The notes under the pieces are model-generated. The model searched no databases. It was not told the origin of the DNA and saw nothing but the letters and a program-made list of their open reading frames with translations. Source: Shewanella donghaensis (GTDB taxonomy: Bacteria > Pseudomonadota > Gammaproteobacteria > Enterobacterales > Shewanellaceae). Taken from it: a DNA stretch of 64,000 nt. The stretch spans positions 4,216,001 through 4,280,000 of the forward strand of contig NZ_CP041783.1 of NCBI RefSeq assembly GCF_007567505.1, given 5' to 3'. The position numbers and the translations under genes were made by a program. Of the stretch, positions 7,748-15,986 are shown piece after piece (position 1 is the first letter of the stretch; each line of letters opens with the position of its first letter).

Positions 7748-8839
7748 TTAAGTTGAGACTTCTTGACGTAAAACCTGATTTCTACCGGCGTTTTTAGCCT
7801 GATATAAATAACTATCAGCTAAGGTTAGTAATTTAGTTTTATCGACAAAATGTCGTTGTTCAGCGCTAATTGTCACAACTCCAGCAGAGGCTGAAAGAAA
7901 CCCTGTTTCAGAATCCATATGCACGATGTGAAGCTTCTCTATTTGTGATGGAAGGTCTTGAAGCCATGATGTATTTTCAGCCGAATAAACTGAAACTAAA
8001 ATAAACTCTTCGCCACCAAAGCGCACCACCATATCAGCACCTTGATTAGAAAGAAGTTCTGCAAAATTCACTAATGCTTTGTCACCCATAAGGTGACCGT
8101 AACGGTCATTATATTTTTTAAAGTGGTCAATATCGATCATTGCCAGTGACAAGAATTGCCCTTTTTTTAAGTTACATAAAATAGCTGAAAACTCTTTATC
8201 AAAAACATAGCGATTATGCACGCCAGTGAGCTTATCTGTTTCGGCTTTTTGAGTTTGTATTAATTCATATTTATATTGCTTCCTTAACAATACATCAGTT
8301 TGATATTGCATTGCTGTCATGACCATAACGGTCATGATATAGAAATTGATACTCCATATAATATCGACATTAGTTGTTAGTTGAATGATTATCAGGGCAA
8401 TACCCAGTATGAGCCAAATCATGAATTTTTGCCCCAAGTGCAGCATGGGAATAGCGGTAATAAAAATGGCAGACAGCATAGGCCCACCTTCATGCAGTTC
8501 TTGGTGGCTTATGGCGTAGGTATAAAAGAAAAAGCCGTTAATGAGTGTGAATAGGGAACCAAAAAAGAGTAAAACCGTATCAAGATAAGCCGCTGTAGAT
8601 TGCTTAATGCTGAGGATCATTATGATGGCAAGGATAATAGTGATACTGCGAACTACGTTGACAGCTAAGGAGCTAGCATTGGCGGTGAGTAATGAAGACA
8701 AGCTGAACGCGAGTAGTACCGCAATGATTAAAAATCCCATAACGATAGTGTTTAAACGTGAACGTTCGTTTAGAGATTTTTGAAATGAGAGTTCTGCTTT
8801 AGTGTCTAAAACAAATTTAGCAGGCAACCATTTTATCAT
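7748..8839 (-). CDS. Membrane-anchored diguanylate cyclase (GGDEF)
   Basis: This 363-residue protein synthesises cyclic di-GMP from two GTP. The first about 190 residues form a membrane domain of roughly six helices with no recognised periplasmic sensor fold. The GGDEF domain begins at TDKLTGVHNRYVFD and has the active-site signature RFGGEEF. The position of the inhibitory I-site (RxxD five residues before the signature) reads QGAD, so product inhibition is probably lost. It appears monocistronic and convergent with the small membrane protein gene at 7439. The signal sensed is unknown. Confidence 0.93.
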   Translation of the reverse strand: MIKWLPAKFVLDTKAELSFQKSLNERSRLNTIVMGFLIIAVLLAFSLSSLLTANASSLAVNVVRSITIILAIIMILSIKQSTAAYLDTVLLFFGSLFTLINGFFFYTYAISHQELHEGGPMLSAIFITAIPMLHLGQKFMIWLILGIALIIIQLTTNVDIIWSINFYIMTVMVMTAMQYQTDVLLRKQYKYELIQTQKAETDKLTGVHNRYVFDKEFSAILCNLKKGQFLSLAMIDIDHFKKYNDRYGHLMGDKALVNFAELLSNQGADMVVRFGGEEFILVSVYSAENTSWLQDLPSQIEKLHIVHMDSETGFLSASAGVVTISAEQRHFVDKTKLLTLADSYLYQAKNAGRNQVLRQEVST

Positions 8840-8950
8840 CTAACTTCACCGTCTTTTAAAGTGAGAATTTTATCGTTCTATAACCTAACATTATAGTATT
8901 GTTAGATTTTATTGCTAATTTTCTTATCACTTTTATATTAAATAATCTCC

Positions 8951-9856
8951 TTACTGTTTTGAAGCCTTAATATGTTCGAGGAATTGCTGTGCGACTATCG
9001 TTTGGCGTTTGTTTTTAGGCCATACAAAAGACCAATTGGTTTTAATCGGTAGTTCCTTTATCGGTAAACAGATTAACCCATTTTGTTCGCCGTAAGACAA
9101 GGTATGCGCTGACAGTATTGAAATGCCCAATTTGGACATCACGCAATGTTTAATCGCTTCATTGCTTTCTATGGTCATTTTAATATTAATGTTGGCTTGC
9201 TGGTTTTGCAAAAACTCTTCAATAGCATGTCGGGTGCCCGAACCTTTCTCGCGCATTAAAAAAGGTTCATTGCGAATATCCTCTAAGGTTAAGTTTTTAC
9301 GTTTAACTAATGGGTTTTCAGGGTGTGCAATGGCAACTAATGGGTTCTCCATAAATGCTAATGTATGGCAGTCAATATCATTTGGAAGGTGGCTGAAAAC
9401 ATAGACATCATCGACACTTTGCTTGAGTCTTTCAATCGTTTGTTCACGGTTACCGATATTAAGCTGCACTTCAATATCGGGAAATTGTTCACAAAACGGC
9501 CCTAATAAGTGCGGAATTAAGTATTTTGAGGTGGTGACGACTGATAAACGTAACGTCCCAGATTTGAGCTTTCTCATATTATTTAAGCGCATATCAAGAC
9601 GAGCAAAACTATCTAATACTTCTACGGCAGTTTTGACCAGCTCAAGTCCAATATCAGTGAACATAAGCTTTCGATTAGACAAATGATAAATCGGCTCACC
9701 AATAGCATCGGCGAGCTTTTTCATTTGGATAGATACCGTAGGTTGGGTAAGAAATAGTGACTTGGCGGCTTGGTTGATACTGCCTTTATCATGAACGGCT
9801 AATAAGATTTCCAGTTGTCTTATTGTGCCGATATGAGCATGTAGCCGAGATTGCAT
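8951..9856 (-). CDS. LysR-family regulator, probably of the adjacent bicarbonate permease
   Basis: This 301-residue regulator has an N-terminal winged helix (about 13-70; motif INQAAKSLFLTQPTVSIQMKKL) and a periplasmic-binding-like effector domain. The sequence resembles CbbR/CmpR-type regulators of carbon assimilation more than amino acid regulators. It is transcribed divergently from the gene pair containing an SbtA-type transporter, with a 118-bp shared promoter region holding an inverted repeat. This is the usual arrangement for a LysR regulator controlling its neighbour. The effector is not known. Confidence 0.88.
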   Translation of the reverse strand: MQSRLHAHIGTIRQLEILLAVHDKGSINQAAKSLFLTQPTVSIQMKKLADAIGEPIYHLSNRKLMFTDIGLELVKTAVEVLDSFARLDMRLNNMRKLKSGTLRLSVVTTSKYLIPHLLGPFCEQFPDIEVQLNIGNREQTIERLKQSVDDVYVFSHLPNDIDCHTLAFMENPLVAIAHPENPLVKRKNLTLEDIRNEPFLMREKGSGTRHAIEEFLQNQQANINIKMTIESNEAIKHCVMSKLGISILSAHTLSYGEQNGLICLPIKELPIKTNWSFVWPKNKRQTIVAQQFLEHIKASKQ

Positions 9857-9868
9857 ATTTCTACCTTG

Positions 9869-9886
9869 TATAGATGTTTGTCTATA
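9869..9886. promoter_or_regulatory. Candidate LysR operator
   Basis: A perfect 6-bp inverted repeat (TATAGA, 6-bp spacer, TCTATA) lies 12 bp upstream of the lysR start in the 118-bp divergent promoter region. A second related TCTATGTATG stretch lies about 25 bp further on, towards the transporter genes. LysR proteins typically bind such paired dyads. Confidence 0.5.
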
Positions 9887-9974
9887 TATTGTATGTATAA
9901 AATCAATTTTTATCTATGTATGTATTTTGCGATAATCAGTTTAATGACTCGCAACGAAATACATAGGTGGCTTT

Positions 9975-10220
9975 ATGAATAATCGACAGTTTTATTTCAA
10001 CGTGTCCGTGGGATTGATGTTGTCGGGACTCGGTTGGATTATCTTGCAAATTGATGCTGCTGGCGGGGCATTACTCACGGTTGGTTTAATGCTGACCTGT
10101 TTAAGTATTGCGCCTATTTTTAAGTCTATGTTGTTGAAAAACAGGAAAGGTAATACCGTGTTATCGCCGCTAACGATGCCTGAAACAGCCGCTAGTTTTG
10201 GTGATGTAAAATGCAAATAG
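9975..10220 (+). CDS. Small two-helix membrane protein coupled to SbtA-like permease
   Basis: This 81-residue protein has two hydrophobic segments (about 10-26 and 29-51) and a hydrophilic tail. Its stop overlaps the start of the downstream bicarbonate permease gene by 10 bases, so translation is probably coupled and the products are likely partners. I do not recognise a family. In cyanobacteria SbtA is controlled by a PII-like SbtB protein; this polypeptide is not SbtB-like (too short, membrane-embedded, no PII fold motif). Confidence 0.7.
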   Translation: MNNRQFYFNVSVGLMLSGLGWIILQIDAAGGALLTVGLMLTCLSIAPIFKSMLLKNRKGNTVLSPLTMPETAASFGDVKCK

Positions 10221-11179
10221 ATGTCAGCATAGCTTTCTTTTTAATGGGGGTATTTGCGGTTTTGGTGCGTGCTGATATTCAATTTCCTAGAAGCTTATAT
10301 CAATCCCTGATTTTATTTTTGATGATTGCCATTGGTCTAAAAGGTGGCGTCGCACTGGCTGAGCATGCGTCTTGGGCGTTGGTGGTGCAATCTATCTATG
10401 TCATCTTATTTGGCTTTGCTCTGCCATTAATCGCCTTTCCTATCTTATATTATATCGGTGCATTGAAACGTGATGATGCTGCTTCCATAGCTGCCCATTA
10501 TGGTTCAGTTAGCGTAGGTACTTACGCTGTTGCTGTGGCTTTTTTGGAAGCGAAAGGGATTCATTACGAGGCGTATATTCCACTGTTTGTGGTATTACTT
10601 GAAATGCCGGCCATTGTAATTGGTATTTTATTGGCTAAAAGTGGCGCAGCACCTAGATCAAAGAATAAGAGTAAACAGCAGGTTAGTGCAGATCGTCAAA
10701 CCTTATTGCATGAAATGTTCTTTAATCAGGGCGTGGTATTAATGGTGGGCGGTTTAGTGATTGGTTACTTTGCTGGCGAGGGCATTGATAAAGTTGCACC
10801 ACTATTCTTCGGGTTGTTTAATGCGGTACTGGCACTCTTTTTACTTGAAATGGGCATGGTCGCCGCAAGTCGCTTAAAAGACCTGAAGCATATGGGTAGC
10901 TTTATGTTGGCTTTTGGTTTTGCGATGCCGATGGTGGGCGGGGTTTTAGGTTCATTACTTGGTGTGATGATGGGCTTATCTGTTGGTGGTGTCACCTTGG
11001 TTGCGGTATTGGGCGCTAGTGCATCCTATATTGCGGTTCCTGCAGCGATGCGGATTATATTGCCTAATGCAAATCATAGCTTATCAATCACGGCGTCACT
11101 AGGAATTACATTTCCTTTTAATGTCTTGGTGGGTATTCCTGTGTATTTAGTTGTCTCACAGTGGTTGTTGAGCTTTTAG
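10211..11179 (+). CDS. SbtA-type sodium-dependent bicarbonate permease
   Basis: This 322-residue integral membrane protein has about ten helices in two inverted halves separated by a charged cytoplasmic loop (about 150-170, RSKNKSKQQ). The family-typical stretches AAHYGSVSVGTYAVA, ALFLLEMGMVAA and ASASYIAVPAAMRIILP support assignment to the SbtA/DUF897 permeases, which import bicarbonate with sodium in cyanobacteria. It is the second gene of a two-gene operon opposite a LysR regulator. In a heterotroph it could supply bicarbonate for carboxylations or pH balance. The substrate is inferred from the family. Confidence 0.85.
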   Translation: MQIDVSIAFFLMGVFAVLVRADIQFPRSLYQSLILFLMIAIGLKGGVALAEHASWALVVQSIYVILFGFALPLIAFPILYYIGALKRDDAASIAAHYGSVSVGTYAVAVAFLEAKGIHYEAYIPLFVVLLEMPAIVIGILLAKSGAAPRSKNKSKQQVSADRQTLLHEMFFNQGVVLMVGGLVIGYFAGEGIDKVAPLFFGLFNAVLALFLLEMGMVAASRLKDLKHMGSFMLAFGFAMPMVGGVLGSLLGVMMGLSVGGVTLVAVLGASASYIAVPAAMRIILPNANHSLSITASLGITFPFNVLVGIPVYLVVSQWLLSF

Positions 11180-11265
11180 CTGATGTCCTTGAAATGGATC
11201 ATCTAGTGAGTGATTGCCAATCGTGCCAGTAGGCTAATTGTTTCAATAGGTTTTCATAAAAAGGC

Positions 11266-13332
11266 TTAAGTGCTCATGAATTTTTTTATGGTTTCTGAAA
11301 ATTGGCTTACACCGTGTATGTTTTGTTCATCAATATCGAGATGATTTAATTCCAGACCAATATTGAATGTTGTTAATTCAAGTTGGGCTTCAATGGTTTC
11401 GCGATCAAGGTGAGTATGCTGCTCAGTGATAATAATGAAGTCATCACCAAATACTCTGAATATCATTGCTTTAGGTAAAAATTCAGTTAATTTTTTAGCT
11501 ATGCGGATTAGTTGCTCATCACCCTCTAGCCAACCATATTTTTTATTGTACTGGCTAAAATTAAGCAAGCTAATAAAGTAACAGCAGCGATAATGCTTCT
11601 CAAAGGGGTCATCATTCAATGAGATGATATGCTCTAGATAGCGATAATTATAGAGACTAGTGAGTGGATCTTTATAGTAATAAGCCAGTCTCGCTTCTTC
11701 AAATTCATCCTTTAAATAATTTTGTCCCACAGGGCTGAGATTTATCTTTTCCAAAACGGGGAGGGCGGCTTTAACCGTAACAGGGCAAAACTGTTTACCT
11801 GCGAGTGCTTTTATTTCTTCGATTGCTGCTGCTTTTGTTTTACTGGTTTTATATATGCGTTTTGAGGTCATAGCGTCAAATGCATCAACCAAAATGAGAA
11901 TATGAGAAAGAGGACAGATTTCATCACCTTTCAACCCTCTTGGATAACCTGTCCCATCATAATGCTCGTGATGACATCTTATAATTTCGGCGTGCTTTTT
12001 AAAGGCTTTGATAGAAGACAGTAACTGGTAACCGCTGTCTAAATGCTGTTGAATAATTTTATATTCTTGTGAATTGAGCTTGCCAGGTTTTAGTAAAATA
12101 GTATCTGGTGTCGATATTTTACCAATATCATGCATGACTGCTGATTCGAATAGTATTTCTACTTCGGTATGCGAGAACCCCATTTCTTCAGCTATAAGTA
12201 CAGCGTAGCGAGCTACGCGTTTAGTATGTCCTGCAGTATAACTATCACGCCTCTCAACTAGATCCAGCATTGATGACAAAACTTGTCGGTAATTTTTTAC
12301 ATCTTGTTTTTTATGCCGTAACGCTAATTCGCGTTCTTTGTTTTTGATCGTGTTTTTTTCTATTACATATAAACAAATCACTAGCAGAACCGATAAAAAA
12401 AAGGCAACGATTGATACCAGTTTATTGTAAAACTCTTGCTCGGCGACAAGCTCATTAATCTCTTGTTCGACGGTTAATTCTAAATCATCGATGTAAATGC
12501 CGGTTGCAATTACCCAATCAAATGGCTTAAACAGTTTGGCATAAGCTAGCTTCTTCACAATTTCATTATTGGTCTGGCGTTTAAAGTAATATTCGAAAAA
12601 TATCTCGCCTTGATTGTTAATTCCTTCAAGTTCTACTTGGTAGGGGAAGTTACCTTTAATATCAGGCGTTTTGGTTGATAAAAGTAGGCCTTCTGTTTGA
12701 GGAAGATTGGGGTGGATTTTTCTAGTGGCATAATCAACCCCTCCTTCATAGTTATGTATTTCATTCACCCAAACATAAGTGTCGGGGTTTTGCATTTCAA
12801 TGATTCTAATGAATGAAGTAATTTTCTTTTGAGCCGCATTGATTATTTGAGTTTGTGACAATGATACTGTCATTTCCATATCATCAGTTAACACCGCAGT
12901 AGAGCTAATATTTTTAGTATTATCAATACCAGCGACGGCAATGCTTGAAGCCGATTCGCAAATCAATTTTTCGTTGTGAAATATGGCAATATCGAACTGA
13001 TTATCAATACTGTTAATTTGGGGCAATAATGGACAACGCTCACCTGCAGGGACGCTATTTAACAGTAATTGAAATTGCTGTGATTTATTTTGTAGTAGGC
13101 GTTGGTGCCTTTTATATTCAGCATTCAGTGTTGAAGCTGCAGCGATATGGACTGATGATACGATATCAGTAATATGCTCTTTTTTTAATTTTATGAGGTT
13201 TTCATTGATAAGGTTTTTCTGTTTTTCTATTACATAATTTTCAGATCGCATATCTAGATACAAAATAGATAAGCAAAATGAAAAAACGATAATACCAAAG
13301 AGTAGTGATTTTTTTACTGGCAGGGTCATCAT
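11266..13332 (-). CDS. Cache-HD-GYP-GGDEF(degenerate) signalling protein
   Basis: This 688-residue membrane sensor is predicted to hydrolyse cyclic di-GMP. Order of domains: N-terminal helix (about 8-25), a large periplasmic Cache-type sensor ending near KPFDWVIATGIYIDD (about 285), a second helix (about 302-323), a coiled linker, an HD-GYP phosphodiesterase (AGHTKRVARY, HDIGK, HHEHYDGTGYPRGL), and a C-terminal GGDEF-like domain. The latter reads VFGDDF where GGDEF is expected, so it is unlikely to be a cyclase. The ribosome binding site AGGAG forms a short hairpin with CTCCT just before the ATG. It is convergent with the sbtA-like operon. Confidence 0.92.
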   Translation of the reverse strand: MMTLPVKKSLLFGIIVFSFCLSILYLDMRSENYVIEKQKNLINENLIKLKKEHITDIVSSVHIAAASTLNAEYKRHQRLLQNKSQQFQLLLNSVPAGERCPLLPQINSIDNQFDIAIFHNEKLICESASSIAVAGIDNTKNISSTAVLTDDMEMTVSLSQTQIINAAQKKITSFIRIIEMQNPDTYVWVNEIHNYEGGVDYATRKIHPNLPQTEGLLLSTKTPDIKGNFPYQVELEGINNQGEIFFEYYFKRQTNNEIVKKLAYAKLFKPFDWVIATGIYIDDLELTVEQEINELVAEQEFYNKLVSIVAFFLSVLLVICLYVIEKNTIKNKERELALRHKKQDVKNYRQVLSSMLDLVERRDSYTAGHTKRVARYAVLIAEEMGFSHTEVEILFESAVMHDIGKISTPDTILLKPGKLNSQEYKIIQQHLDSGYQLLSSIKAFKKHAEIIRCHHEHYDGTGYPRGLKGDEICPLSHILILVDAFDAMTSKRIYKTSKTKAAAIEEIKALAGKQFCPVTVKAALPVLEKINLSPVGQNYLKDEFEEARLAYYYKDPLTSLYNYRYLEHIISLNDDPFEKHYRCCYFISLLNFSQYNKKYGWLEGDEQLIRIAKKLTEFLPKAMIFRVFGDDFIIITEQHTHLDRETIEAQLELTTFNIGLELNHLDIDEQNIHGVSQFSETIKKFMST

Positions 13333-14186
13333 TTAGGAGAAAGACTCCTTACCAAAGTGAAACTTTCAATAAGGGCAAACGATAAGAATTGGATATAAGG
13401 GTTATTCAAAGCTTTAGTCGTGATTAAGCTCGTGGAAGTTGTCATTTTAAGAATGATTTTCAACGGGTAATATTGGTTATTTAGGGAAGGAGTATGAATA
13501 ATTTTACTGTATTTTATTTGCCCCATTATTAATTCTCCCTTATCAGTCCGTTATAGATACTGTAGCTTATTTTTCGTTGGTTATATAAATTACCTAAATT
13601 AAATCTTATTAAAAATGCAGTTTTTAATCATGTTGTGACGTCAGCCCTATTTTAGTCATACATAATAAAGAATTGGAACAGATATCACCTGCTCCAATCA
13701 TTTTTAAATGAGGTTTCTATTTTAGTCTCAAAATATTGCTAATAATCTATCATTAATGACCTCTTCAAAGCTTTGAGCTTAAACTCCGGCATCGATTAAT
13801 ACCATTAGGATAACAAGTGGTTTTACGCTATTTAAGAATGTCATTTATGTGACTTTTTCTGCTAAATATTAAGTGTGCGTTGATCTAATAAATAATTTAT
13901 TGGAAGAAATTAAAAGCGTTATATCGACATCAGAGGGCTCAATCTCAGCAAGAATTTACTCGCGCGAGTATTGGTATATGCATTAGCAAGGCTATTGATA
14001 CTTTTTATAATAAAATCATTCATAACAAAAAATTATCGATATAAGAATTTTTAATAATTATTAATATAAATCAATATCCCTTAAAATAGCGTTATTAAAT
14101 GGATGCAAGTACATCCTATTCAAATTTTTATCATTACGCTGATTGGAATCTAATGGCGAATGAATCAGTAACGCTAAGGGCATTTT
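13333..14186. other. 854-bp gene-poor region with possible gene remnant
   Basis: I find no convincing gene here. The region contains a terminator-like hairpin near 13672 with no recognisable upstream gene, and a short open stretch near 13900-14043 on the + strand that reads like coding sequence (Q/R-rich, ending in TAA) but lacks a start. This looks like decayed sequence or could hold an untranslated RNA. The last 60 bp include the gloA promoter region. Confidence 0.4.
13672..13705 (+). terminator. Orphan terminator-like hairpin
   Basis: Stem ATTGGA-A-CAG pairs with CTG-C-TCCAAT (one mismatch) around a 7-base loop, followed by CATTTTT. No gene ends just upstream on this strand, so it may terminate a small RNA or be left over from a lost gene. 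Confidence 0.45.
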
Positions 14187-14570
14187 ATGAAATTTTTACA
14201 CACCATGATCAGAGTTGCTGACCTAGAAAAATCTATTGCTTTTTATACTGATGTTTTGGGTATGAGCGTGTTAGATAGAACAGAAAACACAGATTATCGT
14301 TATACCTTGGTTTTTGTCGGCTATGCAGATCAACCGGGTGGCACCAGCATTGAATTGACCTATAACTGGGATACTGACCAATACGAGATGGGTAATGCAT
14401 TTGGCCATTTAGCATTAGGTGTTGAAGATATCTATGCTGCTTGCAATAAGATTAAAGATTTAGGTGGCAGAGTGACTCGCGAACCCGGCCCTGTAAAAGG
14501 TGGCGATGTCCATATTGCCTTTATTACTGACCCTGATAACTACCAAATTGAACTTATTCAGCTGAGTTAA
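14187..14570 (+). CDS. gloA: Glyoxalase I (lactoylglutathione lyase)
   Basis: This 127-residue cytosolic metalloenzyme converts the methylglyoxal-glutathione hemithioacetal to S-lactoylglutathione, detoxifying methylglyoxal. The metal ligands line up exactly with those of the E. coli enzyme: His5, Glu56, His74 and Glu122. The length is that of the short Ni-dependent bacterial class. An AAGGG ribosome binding site precedes the ATG. An Old Yellow Enzyme gene follows 88 bp downstream; gloA next to nemA is a known electrophile-defence pairing in E. coli, so they may share regulation, although a hairpin lies between them. Confidence 0.96.
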   Translation: MKFLHTMIRVADLEKSIAFYTDVLGMSVLDRTENTDYRYTLVFVGYADQPGGTSIELTYNWDTDQYEMGNAFGHLALGVEDIYAACNKIKDLGGRVTREPGPVKGGDVHIAFITDPDNYQIELIQLS

Positions 14571-14604
14571 CGGACACTCGCGACAATTTTGATACGCTGA
14601 ATTA

Positions 14605-14634
14605 GCAGCTGGGCTTATTTATATAGGCCGCTGC
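14605..14634 (+). terminator. Attenuator-like hairpin between gloA and the OYE gene
   Basis: GCAGC-tg-GGC pairs with GCC-GCTGC (8 bp with a 2-base bulge) around a 12-base AT-rich loop. The downstream T-run (ATTTTT) begins only 7 bases later, so termination would be partial. Confidence 0.4.
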
Positions 14635-14658
14635 AGACCCATTTTTGAGGAATAGAAT

Positions 14659-15759
14659 ATGAAACAATCATTATTTCAAACAATACAATTAGGCCGTCAC
14701 ACACTCACTAATCGTATCGTTATGCCACCAATGACCCGTTCACGTGCTTCACAGCCTGGCAATTCAGCCAATGACATGATGGCCGAGTATTATGCTCAAC
14801 GTGCTAATGCGGGTCTTATCGTTGCCGAAGGCACACAGATTTCAGCAATGGGCCAAGGTTATGCATGGACTCCTGGTATTTACAGCGCAGAACAAATTGC
14901 AGGTTGGAAGAAAACGACTGATTTAGTGCATCAAAAAGGCGGGGTTATTTTTGCTCAACTTTGGCATGTAGGCCGCGTGACGCATCCTGATAATATCGGT
15001 GGCGAGCAACCGATTTCATCTTCAGCGCTTAAAGCTGAAAATGTAAAAGTCTTTATCGACAACGGTACCCAAGAACCCGGTTTTGTTGATGTTGTTGAAC
15101 CGCGTGCGATGACAAAAGACGATATCAAATCAGTGATAGAAGAATATCGTCAAGCAGCGCTTAATGCGATTGAAGCAGGCTTTGATGGTATTGAACTTCA
15201 TGCTGCCAATGGTTACTTAATTAATCAGTTTATCGACTCAGAAGCGAATACTCGCACAGATGAATATGGCGGCAGTATTGAAAACCGTTTACGTTTTTTA
15301 AGTGAGGTGGTTGCGGCAATGGTGAGTGCTATTGGTGCTGACCGAGTCGGTGTGCGTTTAGCGCCGTTTACTTCACTTAATGGAACCGTAGATGCAACAC
15401 CTGTAGAAACCTATACCGCAGCTGCAGCATTACTTAATACCCATAAAATAGTGTACTTACACATTGCTGAAGTCGACTGGGATGACGCGCCAGAAACGCC
15501 AGCAGGCTTTAAAAAATCGGTACGTGAAGCATTTGAAGGTGTATTAATTTATGCCGGTAAGTACAACGCAGACACAGCAGAACAAGCCATTCAAGATGGC
15601 TTAATTGATATGGTTGGCTTTGGTCGTCCATTTGTGGCAAATCCAGATTTACCTAACCGTATTAAAAATGGATACCCGTTAGCGGCGCATGATCCTGCAA
15701 CCTTATTTGGTGGCAACGAGAAAGGCTTAACGGATTACAGTGAGTATCAAGACCAGTAA
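14659..15759 (+). CDS. nemA: Old Yellow Enzyme, N-ethylmaleimide reductase type
   Basis: This 366-residue FMN-dependent ene-reductase acts on electrophilic alkenes, maleimides and nitro compounds using NADPH. The TIM-barrel signature residues are present: His181 and Asn184 in HAANGYLINQF, the likely proton donor Tyr186, and the RTDEYGGSIENRLRF motif. PPMTRSRA at the N-terminus contributes to FMN binding. A GAGGAA ribosome binding site supports the start. It follows the glyoxalase gene, consistent with a role in reactive-electrophile detoxification. A strong terminator follows. Confidence 0.93.
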   Translation: MKQSLFQTIQLGRHTLTNRIVMPPMTRSRASQPGNSANDMMAEYYAQRANAGLIVAEGTQISAMGQGYAWTPGIYSAEQIAGWKKTTDLVHQKGGVIFAQLWHVGRVTHPDNIGGEQPISSSALKAENVKVFIDNGTQEPGFVDVVEPRAMTKDDIKSVIEEYRQAALNAIEAGFDGIELHAANGYLINQFIDSEANTRTDEYGGSIENRLRFLSEVVAAMVSAIGADRVGVRLAPFTSLNGTVDATPVETYTAAAALLNTHKIVYLHIAEVDWDDAPETPAGFKKSVREAFEGVLIYAGKYNADTAEQAIQDGLIDMVGFGRPFVANPDLPNRIKNGYPLAAHDPATLFGGNEKGLTDYSEYQDQ

Positions 15760-15836
15760 ACTTTAGCGAAGCGGATCTTATTCGTCGTTACTGGCTAATT
15801 GTTTCTAGTTAAACTTAGTACTAGTACGGTAAAATT

Positions 15837-15877
15837 AAATAGCGATATCTCATGACTGTGATATCGCTATTTTTTTG
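15837..15877 (+). terminator. Intrinsic terminator after the OYE gene
   Basis: A 13-bp perfect stem (AAATAGCGATATC and complement) with a 10-base loop is followed by seven T residues in the tail. Confidence 0.93.
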
Positions 15878-15986
15878 TCGGTTTGGTCTATATTCATGTG
15901 ATAAGCGGTTACTGACTTTCCATTCTCAATTTTGATTAAGCCAATCTGACTAGACGCTTGCTCTTACTATCTTTAGAGGCATCATA

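Noticed and set aside
13329-13526. Small 65-codon gene upstream of the HD-GYP gene on the same strand
   Set aside because: It overlaps the HD-GYP start, lacks a ribosome binding site, and has low-complexity, non-protein-like composition.
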